Assembly (NCBI GenBank): GCA_965227155.1
Contig: OZ245731.1
Location: forward strand, 4,030,001-4,094,000
DNA from: UBA6059 sp965227155
GTDB taxonomy: Bacteria; Bacteroidota; Bacteroidia; Cytophagales; Cyclobacteriaceae
DNA length: 64,000 bases
Direction of reading: 5' to 3'
Position numbers and translations under genes: made by a program. The notes under the pieces are model-generated. The model searched no databases. It had not been told where the DNA came from and saw only the letters and a program-made list of their open reading frames with translations. Within the stretch, counting starts at the first letter, position 1, and every line of letters begins with the position of its first letter. Shown here in pieces: positions 62,121 through 64,000 of the stretch.

Positions 62121-62149
62121 GTCAAATTATGTTTCAAGAAATAAAACTT

Positions 62150-62199
62150 AAAGCAAACCCTCTGAGCCATTCTTGATGAAAGCTCTAAGGGTTTGCTTT
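62150..62199 (-). terminator. terminator after the NmrA-like gene
   Basis: AAAGCAAACCCT pairs perfectly with AGGGTTTGCTTT, with an inner GAGC/GCTC stem. On the minus strand it is followed by AAGTTTTATTT, so it ends the operon read from the right. Confidence 0.85.
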
Positions 62200-62215
62200 T
62201 ACTTTGGAAATAAAA

Positions 62216-63058
62216 TTATACTGTCTGAGGAACCGATTGATTCCACACACCGGTGGAGGCTGTCTTGCGGACAAAATCCTTGAAGTCCGTAGCCTTTCTA
62301 CCGAGAACTGCTTCTACATCATGGGAGATATCCTGGTTATCAGGGTTCCCTAATACCTCTTCAAACAGGTAGCTGAATAGCCATACATAATCATCAGGCA
62401 AACCTGCAGCTTTCATGGCTTTGCCATATTCAGCTATGGTAATCGGTTGAAAAGCAATTTCACGATTAGTGCCTGCAGCAATTGTCGAAATTACTTCCTC
62501 AAAAGTGAGTTTTCGAGGGCCTGTGACCGTAATTGTCTGTCGATTGTATTGATCATCTTTCAATACTTTAGCCACTACCTCAGCGATATCATCTGCATCC
62601 ACAAAAGGAATTTGAGCCTGAGGCATAGGCAATGCTACATGACCAGCTAGGATTGGCTCCAGCAAAAAGCTTTCACTGAAATTCTGATCAAACCAGCTGG
62701 CTCTGACTAAGGTGTAATTAAGTCCCGAATCTGCTACAATCTGCTCGCAGGCTTCTGCTTCTGTTTCACCTTTGCCAGATAGCAATACTACTTTGTCAAG
62801 ACCCTCTTTCAGGGCTGCCTCAGTGAAGACTTTGATAGCCTCTTTTGCTCCGGGCACGGCAAGATCGGGGTAATAGACTATGTAAGCACGATCCATTCCT
62901 TTTAATGCCTTAGCATAGGATACGGGATTGTTCCAATCAAAAGCTGGTTCTGAATTGCGGGTGCCAATTCTTACGTTGTGTCCTTCTGATTGTAGACGTT
63001 CTACTACGCGGCGACCAGTCTTACCAGTACCACCGGTTACTAAAATGTTGTGTTTCAT
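62216..63058 (-). CDS. NmrA-like NAD(P)-binding protein
   Basis: A 280-residue short-chain dehydrogenase-like protein of the atypical NmrA/QOR2 group. The Rossmann start is MKHNILVTGGTGKTGRRVVERLQ; the usual catalytic YxxxK is not evident. Segments VVLLSGKGE, TLVRASWFDQNF and the PQAQIPFVDADDIAEVVAKVL region are typical. It may be a redox sensor or a quinone/NAD(P)H reductase. It lies 17 bases downstream of the DUF1772 gene, so they are cotranscribed. Confidence 0.88.
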   Translation of the reverse strand: MKHNILVTGGTGKTGRRVVERLQSEGHNVRIGTRNSEPAFDWNNPVSYAKALKGMDRAYIVYYPDLAVPGAKEAIKVFTEAALKEGLDKVVLLSGKGETEAEACEQIVADSGLNYTLVRASWFDQNFSESFLLEPILAGHVALPMPQAQIPFVDADDIAEVVAKVLKDDQYNRQTITVTGPRKLTFEEVISTIAAGTNREIAFQPITIAEYGKAMKAAGLPDDYVWLFSYLFEEVLGNPDNQDISHDVEAVLGRKATDFKDFVRKTASTGVWNQSVPQTV

Positions 63059-63075
63059 AAGTATTTAGTTTTGAG

Positions 63076-63579
63076 TTATAATTTTTGAGATTGAATGATT
63101 GAGCCTATCGTCACCAGCATAAAGGAGAGCACCGCAAAGGCGGTCCTGATTTGATGCAGTCTATTCCATCGAGACTCATAATATTTTCTAAATTTCCCCG
63201 CTTCTTCCAGAGCAAGTTGGTCAAGCTTAAGGGCATCCAATTGGTCATTTAAAGGCACATTGCCAAGGCCGGTAACAGCTACAGTTCCAATGAAGTAACA
63301 GGCGAAAGCAGCTAGCATTAAGCCAAAAACGAGGTTACCAAATTGATAGCCATAGAAGCTTGAAAGCCCGAGCATTATTACGCTACCAAAAAAGACCAGA
63401 AAAAATGCCGGATTCAGAATGGCCCGATTGATTGACTGCATCGTCTCCAGATACACTTGATCAGTGACCTTTTGCGTGCCCGGTATGACCGATACAGACC
63501 AGGCATAAAATAGCCCGGCAGATAGACCTGTAAATATCACAGATCCACAGGGTACTATTGATTTGAGAGAGATTTCCAT
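63076..63579 (-). CDS. DUF1772 (anthrone oxygenase-like) membrane protein
   Basis: A 167-residue membrane protein with four hydrophobic helices, from SVIFTGLSAGLFYAWSVSVIPG through FFLVFFGSVIMLGLSSFYG to AFAVLSFMLVTIGSII. GNVPLNDQLDAL after the third helix is a DUF1772 signature. The family is found next to NmrA-like genes, as here. The broken cytochrome gene ends 18 bases upstream of its start. Confidence 0.85.
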   Translation of the reverse strand: MEISLKSIVPCGSVIFTGLSAGLFYAWSVSVIPGTQKVTDQVYLETMQSINRAILNPAFFLVFFGSVIMLGLSSFYGYQFGNLVFGLMLAAFACYFIGTVAVTGLGNVPLNDQLDALKLDQLALEEAGKFRKYYESRWNRLHQIRTAFAVLSFMLVTIGSIIQSQKL

Positions 63580-63597
63580 ATGAAGTATGTTTGTTTT

Positions 63598-64000
63598 TTA
63601 ATTTTTAGGTTGAGGGTACTCGGCAAAAGGAAGAATGCTTCTTAGCTCATTCACATCAGGAACTTTGTACCCTGCATCGCTAGATTTTTGTATTTAGCCA
63701 CTCTTCGAGTAGTTCGTATTCTGAAGCTGTGAGCGGCTCACCTTCAGCTTTAGGCATTCGTTTTTTGACAAAGACTTGCTCATAAATCTTAGCAGCTCTT
63801 TTGGTAAGGTTCTTTTCTTTAAAAACCATGAATGGATTTTGCCTACGGTGACAGGAATTGCACTTGGTTTACAGTATTTTGAAAGCTTTTTGCTGTAAAG
63901 AGGCTTCATGCCCTGGAAGCAGGGATTCATTTAATGTTTGACCTGGAGAACTCTGGTAATAGGCTGTGAACAGTATTAATGCTGCCTCCAATAATCCCAG
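63598..64000 (-). pseudogene. broken haem-binding cytochrome gene, runs off right edge
   Basis: Reading leftwards from the right edge, the frame encodes an N-terminal part, then KAFKIL, an in-frame TAA (63869–63871), then TKCNSCHRRQNPFMVFK with a CxxCH haem motif, and continues through VKKRMPKAEGEPLTASEYELLEEWLNTKI to a second stop (63680–63682). If one A is removed from the AAAAA run just before that stop, the frame continues as SSDAGYKVPDVNELRSILPF to a natural end at 63598. Two separate lesions in a recognisable gene suggest a pseudogene, although two base-calling errors are possible. The haem motif and tail fit a small cytochrome with the haem_bd pattern. Confidence 0.72.

Noticed and set aside
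63694..63930. 78-residue minus-strand protein at the right edge
   Set aside because: It is a frame-shifted shadow; the correct frame is the broken cytochrome gene with CNSCH.

Overview
The window looks like a chromosomal segment of a Bacteroidota bacterium, most likely a marine-type member of the Cytophagales. The reasons are two very large secreted proteins ending in type IX secretion (T9SS) sorting domains, the DUF4469/HU-like protein family, a NagB–PIG-L fusion, a type II-C CRISPR system with a cas9-cas1-cas2 order, and starts that often sit in an AGCTATG context. The order-level placement is an inference. I saw no rRNA or tRNA genes.

Layout. 1–3.9 kb (minus strand): a gas vesicle operon (gvpK, gvpA, a gvpC-like gene, gvpN, a coiled-coil gene, gvpO, a gvpJ-type gene) that runs into an ArsA/Get3-type ATPase cut by the left edge. 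A classic hairpin plus U-tract sits right after gvpA. 3.97–7.98 kb: signalling genes, namely a receiver plus PAS histidine kinase pair divergent from gvpK, a NarL-type kinase/regulator pair, and a receiver-only protein. 8.0–16.4 kb: isocitrate dehydrogenase with a divergent LysR regulator, then a complete RND efflux operon. 16.5–19.4 kb: accessory region with a REP-associated tyrosine transposase (RAYT), paired palindromic repeats and a DUF4469 DNA-binding protein. 19.4–28.05 kb: a type II-C CRISPR-Cas locus with 46 repeats, cas2, cas1, a 1387-residue cas9, and a tracrRNA divergent from cas9. 28.4–30.1 kb: a cupin lipoprotein and a DUF481 outer membrane protein. 30.6–43.0 kb: a tail-collar protein, a 2789-residue LamG protein and a cadherin-repeat protein. 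43.2–48.9 kb: DUF1801, a TIM-barrel isomerase, a SorAB-like sulfite dehydrogenase, a membrane hydroxylase and an M24 peptidase. 49.3–51.5 kb: 6-phosphogluconolactonase and 6-phosphogluconate dehydrogenase. 51.6–60.7 kb: an AraC regulator divergent from an amino-sugar/sugar-oxidation operon. 60.8–61.5 kb: a HepT–MntA toxin–antitoxin pair. 61.7–64.0 kb: small membrane proteins, an NmrA-like protein and a broken cytochrome gene.

How the genes work together. The gvp operon should build flotation organelles, with the adjacent two-component genes as possible controllers. In the CRISPR locus the array is read rightwards and stops at a terminator just before the convergent cas genes; the anti-repeat upstream of cas9 matches the first 17 bases of the repeat. 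The 53.6–60.7 kb operon couples GlcNAc-6-P deamination and an ROK kinase to a GMC/subunit-3/cytochrome c set of the kind that oxidises sugars in the periplasm.

The most unusual structure is the palindrome system. Two different palindromes (called A and B here) occur in pairs at 10.5, 17.3, 18.0, 19.2 and 28.4 kb. They flank the RAYT gene as B–A–gene–A–B, flank the CRISPR-Cas locus in the same mirrored order, and one B copy lies in frame inside the RAYT gene itself. Compensatory base changes between copies indicate that the hairpins are what is conserved.
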